A stretch of 56,795 bases of DNA, taken from Hypsibius dujardini. Taxonomy: Eukaryota > Tardigrada > Eutardigrada > Parachela > Hypsibiidae. This document shows positions 33,871 to 44,822 of the stretch, in pieces. Each line of letters opens with the position of its first letter. The stretch's first letter is position 1. The stretch is from contig LRSR01005484.1 of assembly GCA_001579985.1 (NCBI GenBank), positions 1-56,795 on the forward strand. The letters run 5' to 3'. Position numbers and translations under genes: made by a program. Below the pieces are notes generated by a model. It was not told where the DNA came from, ran no database searches, and was given only the letters and a program-made list of their open reading frames with translations.

Positions 33871-35871
33871 ATGCATCAAACAACATCAGGAGTCCTCCTC
33901 CTTGTGACTTTGTTTGCTTCTACTGCAGTTCCTATCCGATCAGGGTTGGTACCCGAACAAACCTCAAGAAAGTCCCGTTCAATCTTCACCGAAAGTAGTT
34001 TGGATCGCAACCCGGTCAGCGCAGCGTCAGAAGCTGTCCGTCAAAAGCTCGACCAGCAGCTGGCCTCAACGACTGCTCAAATCTCGGCTAAACAACGTGA
34101 AATTGAAGTTGTCAGTCAGCAGCACGCCGCCACAAGCGGTCGCATCGCCAGTACGGAGGCGCAGGTCGCGGCGACCCAGAACCAGCTCCTGCAATTGGAG
34201 GCCAGCGTGGCCGCAGCCAATGAAGAGGTCCGAAAGGCGGAAGATCGGGTTGACCGTGACCTGAATTGCATTTGGGGAAAGCGACGGAAGCGTGAGGTTC
34301 GGGGATGGTTCAAAAATACCTTCGGAAAAGTGATCAAGGCGCCCTATTATGTTGGGAACAATATCATCATCCAGCCCATCACTCAAGCCGTCTCCGTCTT
34401 GGCTTCCAAGACCCTCCAACCTCTGGCTCAGGCTCCGATCCCCGTCAACGCCACTCAAACTCAAGACATCGTTGCTAATCTCCGCAGAAGCATTCAAGAA
34501 CTGCTCGGAATACTCAACCCGGTCAGCGCAGCGTCAGAAGCGGTCCGTCAAAAGCTCGACCAGCAGCTGGCCTCAACGACTGCTCAAATCTCGGCTAAAC
34601 AACGTGAAATTGAAGTTGTCAGTCAGCAGCACGCCGCCACAAGCGGTCGCATCGCCAGTACGGACGCGCAGATCGCAGAGACCCAAAACCAGCTCGTGCA
34701 GTTGGAGGCCAGCGTGGCCGCGGCCAATGAAGAGGTTCGCAAGGCGGAGGAACGGGTCAACCGTGACCGGAATTGCATTTGGCGATGGCGACGGAAGCGT
34801 GAGGTTCGGGGATGGCTCAACAAAATCTTCGGAAAAGTGATCAACGCGCCCTGTCATATTGTGAACAATATCGACGCCCAGAAACAGGATCGGGCTCGCG
34901 TTCAGGCCAGTCGGGATCAAGCGACGGCTCATCTGCAGAATCTCCAGGCCTCTCAAGGGAGATCAGTTGCCGAACGCAATTACTTGCAGGTAGCCGAACT
35001 GAATTTTCATTTTACATAACAATGTGTCCATTTTATTTAAGATAACAATAAGTTTATCTAAATCTTATACTTTTTTAGAAGCCCAAAATTAATCATCAAC
35101 AACTTAAAATTTGAGAAACGAGCGCATAATATATTATTACGACATTGTAACGCCGAATTTTGGATTTTATATAAACATATTTACATTTTTACTTAAAATG
35201 AGAAAAAGTTTATTTAGATCAAACACGTTTAAGAGACCCAAAATTCAGCATCAAAATACTTTATTAAATTTTAAATACAAGAACATAAGAAGTATTATAT
35301 TTTAAGGCAAAAATTAGTTCATAATCCTTAGCTTTTGTTATTCAAAATCATGCTTTAAGTTCCCTAGATTATGGTATTTTTTATGCATAAATTACAATTT
35401 GTACTGCATTATGCCTCGCCCATTAATTGGAATCCATTTTTTCTTTAAACGCGTTACTTGAAATTGCAGGCAAATCTTGCGGCCTTGGCTGGACAGCGTG
35501 ACAGCCTGGTTCGGGCAGCCAATACCCTAATTACACAGCAAAATGCCAATGTGGCTTTGGGCGTGGCGACACGAGAGCTCCTGAAGAATGTGGGAACTTT
35601 TACGGGGGCGACATTGGCACTGCAGCGGATCGCCGGCAGTTTAGGCGCAATGGCGGACCTGGTGGCGCCTCTAGGCAACGCAGTCGCCTCGGCCTTGGGG
35701 GCGTCGCAATACCAGTCGTCCGGAATGAACGAGAACATTCGCAGCATCGGCGAGAGTATGGGAATTATTGGCCAGAAACTGCCGCAGTACCCTCCGTTTA
35801 TGGTCAACTTTGAGACAGGAGAGTTTGTGGACATGCAGCCAGTGGATAATACAACTGCCGGAAATGTTTAA
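33871..35871 (+). CDS. Secreted coiled-coil precursor with duplicated module and polybasic sites (506 aa)
   Basis: Two exons, 33871-34989 and 35470-35871 (TAA), phase 0, 506 residues. The ATG at 33871 opens a signal peptide (GVLLLVTLFASTAVPIRSG); an upstream in-frame ATG at 33754 precedes the TATA box and is rejected. Residues of about 48-215 and 217-384 are a direct duplication (507 bases in DNA, near-identical at the start). Each unit has a Gln/Ala-rich coiled coil, then Cys-Ile-Trp, a polybasic site (KRRKR at 137-141, RRKR at 307-310) and a short segment beginning EVRGW with regularly spaced hydrophobic and Lys residues. The second unit is followed by another coiled coil and the exon 2 tail (Ala/Leu/Gly-rich, ending near FMVNFETGEFVDMQP). 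Furin-type processing would release the EVRGW segments. No family recognised. Two broken copies of exon 2 lie downstream. Confidence 0.85.
34010..34340 (+). repeat. Internal coding repeat, unit 1
   Basis: First copy of the 507-base period inside exon 1 of the coiled-coil precursor. The first 150 bases are almost identical to unit 2. Confidence 0.9.
34517..34847 (+). repeat. Internal coding repeat, unit 2
   Basis: Second copy, in frame with unit 1 (offset 507 bases, 169 codons). Divergence rises towards the polybasic site and the segment after it. Confidence 0.9.
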
Positions 35872-36421
35872 CCATGTTCCGAGCAGAATAAACTATTGTT
35901 TCTCTTATTATAATAGGAAAAATTTAGCGTGTGTCGTCTTATTAAAACAAAAAACCCTATTGTAGCACCATGCATTGCTTGATAGAAAAATCTCGATCGT
36001 CGAGCAGACTCCCACAGCTTGATTAGACAGTAAATGCCCTGCTTTTGCTTAAATAGCAGTATAACTCCATACCCGATATGGAATTTTGAATTTATTTTGA
36101 CCCTGTGGCAACAATAATTATTCTTGATTTCGTGGAATTTGGAAGTTTGGATAAACACTGGTAGGGATTCCGGTTTCGCGGACGTTCACCGCACCAGACG
36201 GGATTACGAAAACACTTAAAGCCGCTCTGCCTTAAATTTAATGTAATACTAAATGGCTATAACCGAATTATTTGAGCAAATTGAAGTTTGAATGGAGGAG
36301 TTTGGTTTTCTCCATTGTGGTTACGCAACACCATTTTGGTCAATTCTGTTTTTTGTCTCAAAAAGAGGCGTGGTGCGAGTGCAGCGCGCACGCTGACTGG
36401 TCGGTTCGGAGTCGTTAACAT

Positions 36422-36725
36422 TGTAGTTCTATTATATTTTAAGACAAAGATTAATTCCTAATTCTTAACTTATGTTATTCAAAATTGTGTTTTAAGTTCA
36501 ATGAATTATAGCATTTTGTTTATGCAAAAATTACGTTTCGCACTGAATTATACTTCGCCGACTAAATGGAATTCATTTATTATTAGTTCTCTTTAAACAC
36601 GTTACGTGTAACGTGTAATATGTTACTTGAAATTGCAGACAAACCTTGCGGCCTTGGCTGGACAGCATGACGGCATGGTTCAGGCAGCCAACACTTTGAT
36701 CGCGCAGTAGAATGCCAATGCGACG
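36422..36725 (+). pseudogene. Broken copy 1 of the last exon of the coiled-coil gene
   Basis: 36422-36638 matches the 3' half of the intron at about 35292-35469, including the acceptor TTACTTGAAATTGCAG. 36639 to about 36725 matches the first 90 bases of the last exon. A CAA codon is replaced by TAG and the similarity then ends. Confidence 0.85.
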
Positions 36726-37865
36726 TCCGAGCTAAATTTCCATTGTTCTTAGTCAATTTCGCTAATTGAAACCGAGAAAAGCAAGGTGCAGGGGGGGGGG
36801 TTCCTTTTCTCATCAGTTATTTGCTCCTTAATTGCCTGCACCGCACCGATCTTGTGAGTAGTGGTCGCAGGGAGTGGCTAAATTTCCGCCAAGACTTCAA
36901 TCAGCTGGCCAAAGAAATTGCTTCGGAGCAGTTTGTTAGGTTTTCCGCCAGCTTATTTCGTGGTGTGCTGTCTGCGCCCTGCCAAGCTTCTTATCATTTG
37001 CTTGTCGCGCAGTGTGGATTTTTGACACAAATTCGGTCTTTTAAGCCCATTTAAACGGTCTCGAGATTTAAAAAATTGATTTATCTTTCAATTGTATTAT
37101 TGTGGGGGGGGGCATGTGCGTGAAGTAGTTTTTATGCTAGAGGCTTTCGTGCATGTTTACGCGATTATCGCAGTTGATTAGCTTGATTGGGTGTTGTGGG
37201 GAGTAGCATAAAAATGGCCTGCGGTTTTTCTTCCTCTAGCACCTCTTTCTATTAAGGATTTTAATCTTTTTTTTTAAATTTTGTTCATGTCAGTGCGGTT
37301 ACATTTAAAATATAAGAAGCTTACGAGCGCGAGGGCCTTGTGATGACGTTTTCGGAATCCTTGATTAATTGATCATGTTTAATTTCCTTCCCTGAAAAAC
37401 AATTCCGCCGGTTTATTCGAAAATGTGTTATTTTCACACTCAGATCATAAACTAATGAAATTGCTGGTATTGGTTGGCTTATTTTTGATTTTAATCAGCC
37501 AACCGAAAATAAGTTAGGCTCCCAAACATCCTCATATTGTTTTATATGCTCAATAATGTATTTTAAATCAAACACAAAGATTAAAATAAATCATATCGGC
37601 CAAAAACTTATCCGAAATGATGCTCGTATTTTAACATCATATACACGTAAATATAATTATAAATTTATTTCAAGTTTCAATGTTATTTGCAGTCAAACAT
37701 AGATACTTGGAAAAACAATTGTATTTGTAACTACAGGGCAAAAATTTATCCGAAATACTTAAATACTTACTTAAAAGAATACACGATATTTTATTTTCAT
37801 GTGTCGGTGAATTTTAAACAATTGAGCGGGTTCTTTTAATTCTAATAACTTACTTGCACACGCAG
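36726..37865. other. AT-rich spacer between the two broken exon copies
   Basis: No gene supported. Contains short G-runs at about 36790 and 37106. A 77-codon frame at 36821-37054 shows no recognisable motif. Confidence 0.5.
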
Positions 37866-38251
37866 GCAAACTTGGCGACCTTGGCTCGACAGCGTGACGG
37901 CCTGCTTCCGGCAGCCAACACCCTGACCGCCAAGCTGAAGGACAATGTGGCGTTGGGCGTGGCCATCCGAGAGCTCATGAAGAACGTGGGAAAATGACGC
38001 GGGCGACATTAACACTGCAGCAGATCGCTAACAGTTTAAGCGCAATGGCGGATCAGATGGAACCTCTGGGCAATGCCATCGCCTCGGCATTAGGAGTGTC
38101 GCAATACCAGTCGACCGGAATGGGCAGAACATCCGCAGTATCAGCGAGAGTATGGGAGTGATCGGGGAGAAACTGCCGCAGTACTCTTCGTTTATGGTCA
38201 ATTTTGAGACGGGAGAGCTTATTGCCATGCAGCAACCATGAGATATGTTTA
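37866..38251 (+). pseudogene. Broken copy 2 of the last exon of the coiled-coil gene
   Basis: Aligns with almost the whole of 35470-35871 (GCAAAC.. to the GAGACGGGAGAG end) after an acceptor-like CGCAG. A one-base loss near 37992 gives an early TGA, and a further indel lies near 38120. Diverged more than copy 1, so probably older. Confidence 0.88.
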
Positions 38252-38354
38252 ACGACTCGCAGGATAAAATAGGTTGTTCATTGATATTTCAGTAGCAAAC
38301 TCAGTGTATATGTTTCGTTATATTTTTTAACTCGATTAAAATAATACCCACCAA

Positions 38355-39013
38355 GGACTCGTTTAGGGTTCTGACATGTCGTAACCAGAACCCGTGATGG
38401 TAGGGCCAGAGGTGGGAAAAGAGGAAAAAGGCATTGTTTTTTGAAAGTTTAACCAAAAATCGGCCTCTTGTCCATAATCATTTTAAAATTATGAGGGTTT
38501 GATTTCCATGCCCTGGAATTTCCAAACATTTTACAAACATCAGTTATTTCATCAAATTGGGACCATTCTGCCATATTTTGAACCTCTCATTGGCACTCAT
38601 TAATAAGGAGCCATATGGAAATCAATAAACCCGATATTCCGTCGGAAATTTGAAGTTTCTGAAAATGTTCTGAAATCCCAGGGCACTATAGGAAATCAGA
38701 CCATCACGCTCCCAAAATTTCGGAATGATTACCGACAAGAAGCTGATTTTTGGTTCAATTAAAATTTTTGTAATTTTTGCCTATTTGCCCACTCCAAGAT
38801 CCTGGCATAAGAGGTCCTGGTTCCGACCACGCTTACGCCGAAATTTAATCCCCATGGCCCGACCCAAAAGCCGAAACGAATAGCGGAACCCGACAAACCC
38901 GAACCAAAAAATGTCATTTTGCCCAACGTGTTTCGGGTTTGATGAATTTTTTGGGGCCCGAGAGACTTTGGCGCAGAACTGGTTCCGACTACTAAAGGGC
39001 CCTGAACGAGTCT
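38355..39013. mobile_element. Foldback-type repeat, copy 2
   Basis: Starts GGACTCGTTTAGGGTTC and ends CCTGAACGAGTC. Lies between the broken exon copy 2 and the 3' end of the prolyl hydroxylase gene. Confidence 0.6.
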
Positions 39014-39088
39014 CTGAGTGCGAGATGCATGTAGCGGTAATGCACAAAAATGTATTACAACTTATGTCTGCTCAGATTTATTCGTCGC

Positions 39089-41661
39089 TCATGAGAGACA
39101 CGGTCGGGTCCGCCACTGCCCGACCTCCCTTATCCACTTATTAGCAATCCATTTATTCCCCGCCAATACCGGGCAACCTTCATGCAACGTCTTGAGGTCG
39201 CCCGTTCCGTCGCGGTGGAGGTTAAACCAAAAAGCCGCGGACCCTTTTTGCGGGAAGAGCGTGACGTTGATGAGAGGAAAGGTGGTTGCCCCACCGGCTT
39301 GGACGTCAGTGAGGTAGATTAAGACAGTCGCCATTCGATCCCCGAGATGGGGTTGGATGTGTTTGGTGTCAGGGTCGGTTGGATTACGGAAGAAGTCATA
39401 GTGAGTGGTGTAGTGACCACCGATGCCGTAGCTGGCAATTTGCAGCGCCTCCGCCTGCTCCATGTCTAAGTTGGTCATCTGACCGATGTGGTGGTTGATT
39501 TTTGCGATGACCGAATCGATCTTTTCATCCAAGAAGGCACTGAAGTCGCAGAAGACATTTTAATTAATGGGACATAGGCATCAACTAAAAGGTATTAGGC
39601 GACAAGGGCTCGTTTAGGATACTTATAAGTCCGAATCAGGACCCCTCGTGGTATAAGGACCAGGGGGTGGGCAAAGGAACTAAAAGTATTTTTTTAATTG
39701 AGCCAAACATTCGGTTTCAAGTTTCTGACCATTTGGAACTTGAGGGGGCCTGGGGATCTGATTTCTAGGGGCCCCTGAAATTTGCAAACATTTTCACAAA
39801 TATCAGCTTTTCGATCAAATTTAAGGTTTCTTGGGGTCCGATTAATGACTGATATTGGAGGTTCGAAACATTCTAGAACAGTCCTAAATTTGATAGAAAT
39901 ACTAATGGTTTTAAAAATATTTTGAAATTTCAGGGGATCCCTGGAAATCATACCCCCCCCCTACAACTCCATAACTTTAACAATGATCAAAAGCAAGAGG
40001 TCGATTTCAAATTCAATTTTCAAAGAATGAATATTGCCCGTTTGCCCACGCCCTGGCAATATTATGAGAAATCCCATGGCTCTGACCTGTTAGGACCCTA
40101 AACGAGACCCTGGTGAGTGTTGTGCGACCGCGAAAGAGCAGTCAACATCAAGACAGGAATCATCCTGGCAAATCGTAACGGACAATGGACATTTTGTCCC
40201 TCAATCGATATTCAAACAAAATCGATACCATACAAAATATTTCCTTTTTTTGTGGCAGTGTTAATCTATTCTGCCGAAACTCTAGACAATATTGGGATGA
40301 ATATAATTATGGTATCTGTGCGGACAGAAAATGTTGTTTGGAAAAGGTAAATCGAGTGCCACAATATTTTTGCGGCACGAAAAGGTACGGAAAGGAATGG
40401 TCAGGGGACAGACGTTATCACACATATGAAAAACATTTATAAATGGATCATTTACCATACACATGCATATACCGGGTGTTTAGGGGCGTATGGGTATGTT
40501 TCATTCCAATTATGCACGCTTATAATTTGCAATGGAACTTACGATTTTGCAGTCCGGGTCATGGTCTCAACCACTCCAGATTTGTCACTCCCACTCTGGA
40601 CCAAAGTCGCCGGCTGCAGATGCGTCGCGGCCACTTTCTTAAGCCGCTCAATTTGCGAGTCCAGAATGACATCGTGCAGAATGAAGATATCCGGACTGAC
40701 ATGGACCACTTCCAACTTTACCGGTTGCAGTATTAAGTAAGGGTTCTTGTGGGTTTCGTAAAGGCATCTTAAGTGGGGAAGCGCTCCAGAAGGCTAAAAA
40801 TAGATTTTAACTAACATAGATTTTAACATATTTTTGTAAAAAATATTCCAAGAAAGGAGAAACTCGTTTAGTTGGGACGATTTTCAAAGACGGATTTCAA
40901 AATCTCTCCAGCTTTTCTTCAAAATTAATTCAGTATCAATGATGATTTGAAAAATGTTAGACGATCTCCCTAATATCTCACCGACGTATCTTCCCCACGA
41001 CACAAGAACCCGCGTAGTCCGTTATCCACCCTCACCGGAGGCGGTCTAGCCTGCAGCTTCATGGCGTTTACGGACCACTTTGTTGTCCCATCCAACAATG
41101 CTTGGTAGGTCAAGATTTTCGCAGTGATATTTGGATAGAAAGGATCCACCTCCCGGATGGTCTTACATAACTCCAAAGCCATCCACACATTTCCAAGATG
41201 GTAATAGGAGAGCTGTAGCGAATTTAGAATGTCGGATTTCTGAATCGACGACAGAGGGTCTCTCTTTTCTTTAGGCCATTTTTGTAGGGCAATTTCCAAC
41301 CAACTGGCTGCATAGTCATAAATCCCGTCCAGCAGCTGCTGGTGTCCCATGAGGTAGCAATCAACGGCACTGAGCGCAGATGCTTTAGTGATCCCGGGAA
41401 GGTTACCCGCGGCGAAGTCTTCTGTCCTGATGCGATAGGTTCGTTGAAGCCGAAGGAAGCCTTGAGCAGCACCCGCGATGGCGTCCGTTTCGGGAAAGCG
41501 AGCTTGGCGACGGAGTTTCTCAATTTTGATAAGGGTCGCTAAAATGGCTCTCGTAAAACCGCTGAACATGGATGTCTTAAAAGCCTTTTATAGGTAAGTG
41601 AACGGATGGGCAGGCGTGCAAAAACTCAGAGACAGAGAGAGATCGACAGAAAGATAGACAA

Positions 41662-41694
<33 letters not shown>

Positions 41695-42179
41695 AAGAGA
41701 GAAAGAGGCGCAATATGTTTACCTTGGCCAGCGTCATGCTCTAAATGTTTTCGGAGGTTTTCCCAGCCGGAAGAGAAATGTTTTACTAAGCGAAATGAAT
41801 TGAGTGGATGTGAGACGATATGTTCTGGATCTGCGTCCGGAGACTCGAAAATGTCCTTGGACTTGTTGATGTATCTGCATTAAAACTTGTCTGAATAAAT
41901 GTTGCTATATTACGAGCTATATGCTGTTTTTTTTTTAGTTTTTTTTATTGCTATAGTGTTGCTCGAATCATTAATGTGTAAAGCTTACGAGTTTATCGCT
42001 GCTCGACGCGGCTTGTCCGATTGAAGGACAAGCATTCGTAAGATGTCCACAATTTTTCTTTCCGCGTTCATGATATTCTGGACATCCTCAAGAGCGGTGA
42101 AGATTTCCATCGCTCCGTAATGAAAATGCATTGTAAAAACCCATAAGCAGCAAATAAAAAACAACGAAATGCTTTCCAT
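39089..42179 (-). CDS. P4HA: Collagen prolyl 4-hydroxylase alpha subunit (533 aa)
   Basis: Five minus-strand exons, 41989-42179, 41723-41874, 40982-41538, 40543-40793 and 39089-39539, total 1602 bases: 533 residues and TAG, close to the 534 of the human subunit. It hydroxylates prolines in procollagen in the ER lumen using Fe(II), 2-oxoglutarate and O2, as a tetramer with PDI. The start chosen is the third in-frame ATG (MESISLFF), which opens the signal peptide. The N-terminal domain contains HPLNSFRLVKHF and W.NL. The peptide-binding TPR domain follows (AAQGFLRLQRTY, SAVDCYLMGHQQLLDG), then LCRGE and RCLYETHKNP. The catalytic domain has the iron ligands His430, Asp432 and His503 and the 2-oxoglutarate Lys513, spaced as in the family. 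No ER-retention signal is needed, since PDI supplies it. A CAGA array occupies part of intron 2 and a foldback repeat intron 4. Confidence 0.95.
39606..40111. mobile_element. Foldback-type repeat, copy 3
   Basis: Starts GGGCTCGTTTAGGATAC and ends GACCCTAAACGAGACCC. A further inverted match lies inside (GTGGGCAAAGG and CCCGTTTGCCCAC). Sits in the last intron of the prolyl hydroxylase gene. Confidence 0.65.
41632..41703 (+). repeat. CAGA array in a prolyl hydroxylase intron
   Basis: Imperfect (CAGA)n between exons 2 and 3 of P4HA. Confidence 0.93.
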
Positions 42180-43165
42180 TTGTCTCATATACGCAGCAAT
42201 CTGGTGGAACAAATGATGAAACGCTCACAAATTGCAGAGAACTCACACTGTAAGCACATACTCACGACTGAGCAGCGACATATTTTTTCTCAGCTGAAAA
42301 TGATGGGGAAATTGAGGTCATACAGTACACATACCTGTCTTCATGAGCTGCGGCCCAACGAACAAAAGAAAGAATCTCCATTCTCCGACCTTCGCGGCAT
42401 ATATTGTGAAAACACCGGCTACGTCAGTCAAATCTAATGTTATTGTAGACATGATGAGCGACTGTTTGAAATGTTTTATGGCGCGCATTGATGCACCTTC
42501 ACCATGACACGAGGAAAGCACACAGTTCTCTCCGGTGAATTTATTTACCCCTCTTTCCTTTTTCAAGTGCATGTGCATAATTAGATCTTTACGATCCCAT
42601 CGAGGAAATCAGAAGAAAATAAAACATTGTATTTGGAAAGTAAAAAACAGCCCTTTGATGGTACATAGAGGGCACCGCTTGTACAACCATAAAACGCACT
42701 AAGAGACTGTAGCATTTACTCTCATCTTGACGAAAAATAAGCCGGCAACCTTATTTTCCCCCATTTCATTTATTGTTTCATGCTCTCCCGGTGGCAGATA
42801 GATGTATGCTTTGTTGTGCCTCCTCTTATTCCAAAAGCCACAAAATCGGACAGATGCATAACCAAAGGTAGGGATGGTTCTAAATAGGTTCCAATTCCGT
42901 GCAATTCCACGTTCCAGACAGAGTCTGGGGAATGGAGCGTGGAATATCATGGAATTTCCCCTGGGTTTTTCTTGGGGCAAAGGGGCGCTGCCCAAGGGCG
43001 CCCATGCTCCGCGCCCACTCCCTAGCCCCCAAGCAAAAACAAGTCCATGATTTCCTAAAATTCCAAGGGAATTCACTGGGATTCACTGGAATTCCAGCAT
43101 TTGGACAACACTGGAATTTTTTCCAAATAATTTTCATTGGATTGTTGACATTTGCAGCGGCCTCG
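42180..43165. other. Spacer upstream of the prolyl hydroxylase gene
   Basis: No gene supported. The stretch 42890-43110 is rich in self-similar words (GGAATT, CCAGACAG, GGAATTC) and looks like a decayed repeat. Confidence 0.45.
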
Positions 43166-43545
43166 CAGGCTGAAAAAAGTGGAGCGCTCGGAGCTGGCCA
43201 AGGGAAGATCGTCACGATCATTTTTAACACGATTTTCGGAGCGCCAGAGGGACCCAACCAAACGCCGTGGCGGACTCTTCAATCGTAACTACGGTTATGG
43301 CGGCACCAATAGCTCGACACCAGGTGGCGGACAGAGCAATTCAGCTAGTGGTGGCTTTGGTCGTGGGGGTTCGGGAGACCGGAGCCAGGACCTTCAAGGA
43401 GGTGGTGGCGACGGACAAGTAATCAATCAATCCCGTTCGAGCTAAACACTCAAATGATGGTTGCGGTGGCCGGGGAGCGCAGGGTGGACAGAACGGTGGC
43501 CGGGGAGCGCATGCGATGCAGAGGAGGAGGAAGAGAATGACGCCG
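43166..43545 (+). pseudogene. Decayed Gly/Ser/Gln-rich coding sequence
   Basis: Plus frames read NYGYGGTN, GGGQSNSASGGFGRGG and, after a stop at 43443 and a shift, CGGRGAQGGQNGGRGA. Composition and GC content suit a secreted or RNA-binding Gly-rich protein, but no single frame covers it and no start is clear. A TTAA MITE begins just after it. Confidence 0.4.
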
Positions 43546-43551
43546 CATTAA

Positions 43552-44124
43552 CCCTCTGAGTGCCGGTCAGCTTACATTGGCTTAATTCTTCCTTAAAACT
43601 CCATTTTCTCATCGAGCATTTGCACTTTTTTGATACGGTTTTTTTGTTTTGATCCTCTAACAGAACCGTTAAATATAAAGTAAAAACAACTTTTGAAAAA
43701 GCTTTCGGAAGTGGTGAGAACTCATTAAGCCAAACTGGGCTTAAACTTAAATGGTATGTAATACTAACTTGCGGTACGTGCTGAAAAAAAAATTCCGGCC
43801 TTCGAAATTAAAAAGCGTCCTAGCCAACAACCATACCAATGAAATCCAGTTGAAAATGAAATAAACAAGCAATCGAGAGCGGAATGAGAAAATTGAACTC
43901 ACTAGGAAGATGTTTTGATTCCCTATTGGCAAAATGTCAGCTGTTGGCAGGTTGTTGTGTGGAGGCGCCACAGCGCCGCCTGGCGGTGCGGCACTAACCA
44001 AGCAGGGAAAGTGCCAATGAACCCTTATCATGTCCACCATTCAAGTTGGGTACTTTCCCTATTTTAGCCAACTTTGGCTGACCCACCACTACCCGCATAC
44101 CTAAAACACCCGGCAACCAGAAGG
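43552..44124. mobile_element. piggyBac-type MITE 2, 573 bp, with TTAA target duplication
   Basis: TTAA at 43548-43551 and 44125-44128. The left end CCCTCTGAGTGCCGGTCAGC matches the right end of MITE 1 (complement CCCTCTGAGAAGCAGTCAGC). The right end ACACCCGGCAACCAGAAGG matches the left end of MITE 1. So it is the same family in opposite orientation. Confidence 0.8.
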
Positions 44125-44128
44125 TTAA

Positions 44129-44451
44129 TCGACCACAACAACAAGGTGCTAAACTTTATCCGGTGCCGCAGAGAACTGCTGGGGTTCGAGTCAACCTTTC
44201 TGCGTAAGGCCGCCATCAACGAGAGGCAGCGACAGGACACGGACCTCGGGCTGCAGTTCAAGCGCTACTGGTTCGAGAGGGAGCTGTGTCACAAAATCGC
44301 AATGGTTGCGGAGATGGTCAAACGGCAGCGCTCGGAAGGTGGACCGAATAGCGAACTGCCTGACGGGGAATCGGGCGAGATGGCGGGATGCCACGTGGCA
44401 TATTTTATCAGCCGGATGGAGTCTAGCAAGAGGTGTTATAAAACTATATAA
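44129..44451 (+). CDS. Unidentified ORF truncated or re-started by MITE 2
   Basis: An open frame runs from an ATG at 44074, inside MITE 2, to TAA at 44451 (125 codons). The first 18 codons are transposon sequence. From 44129 the frame is GC-rich, with charged helical composition (RCRRELLGFESTF, AAINERQRQD, RYWFERELCHKIAMV) that looks like a true exon. No family recognised. It may be an exon cut by the insertion, a new gene with a MITE-derived start, or chance. Confidence 0.35.
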
Positions 44452-44822
44452 TACGATATTTTGAAATGACAACAGCCGCATGCAAGATGTTTGAAAAATC
44501 AACAATTCAGGCACAAAGGCTCGTTTTGCATCTACGCGGAGCATACCATTCTTGCGATGTCAGCAATTCTGCAACACAACTCCGTAATAGCCTATAGGAT
44601 TGGAAGGACGGAGGGCTGCGGGTAAAACAAATCCATATGTGAACCCTGCGCATCGAAACTGCTGATGAATGTCGGCAATTGCCCAACGAAATCTTCATTT
44701 TTAAGTTTGCTATTTTGCCCCATTGTTTTGGCATTTCTTCGATAGCTCTGATAATCAGATTACGTCTCTCGGTACAGTAAAAGATTTGCAGGAACAATTG
44801 TTAGGTACATTAAACCGAGGCG

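Noticed and set aside
42899-43288. 129-codon frame with a hydrophobic start-like segment
   Set aside because: Runs through a self-similar repeat and overlaps the Gly-rich frame. No consistent exon structure.
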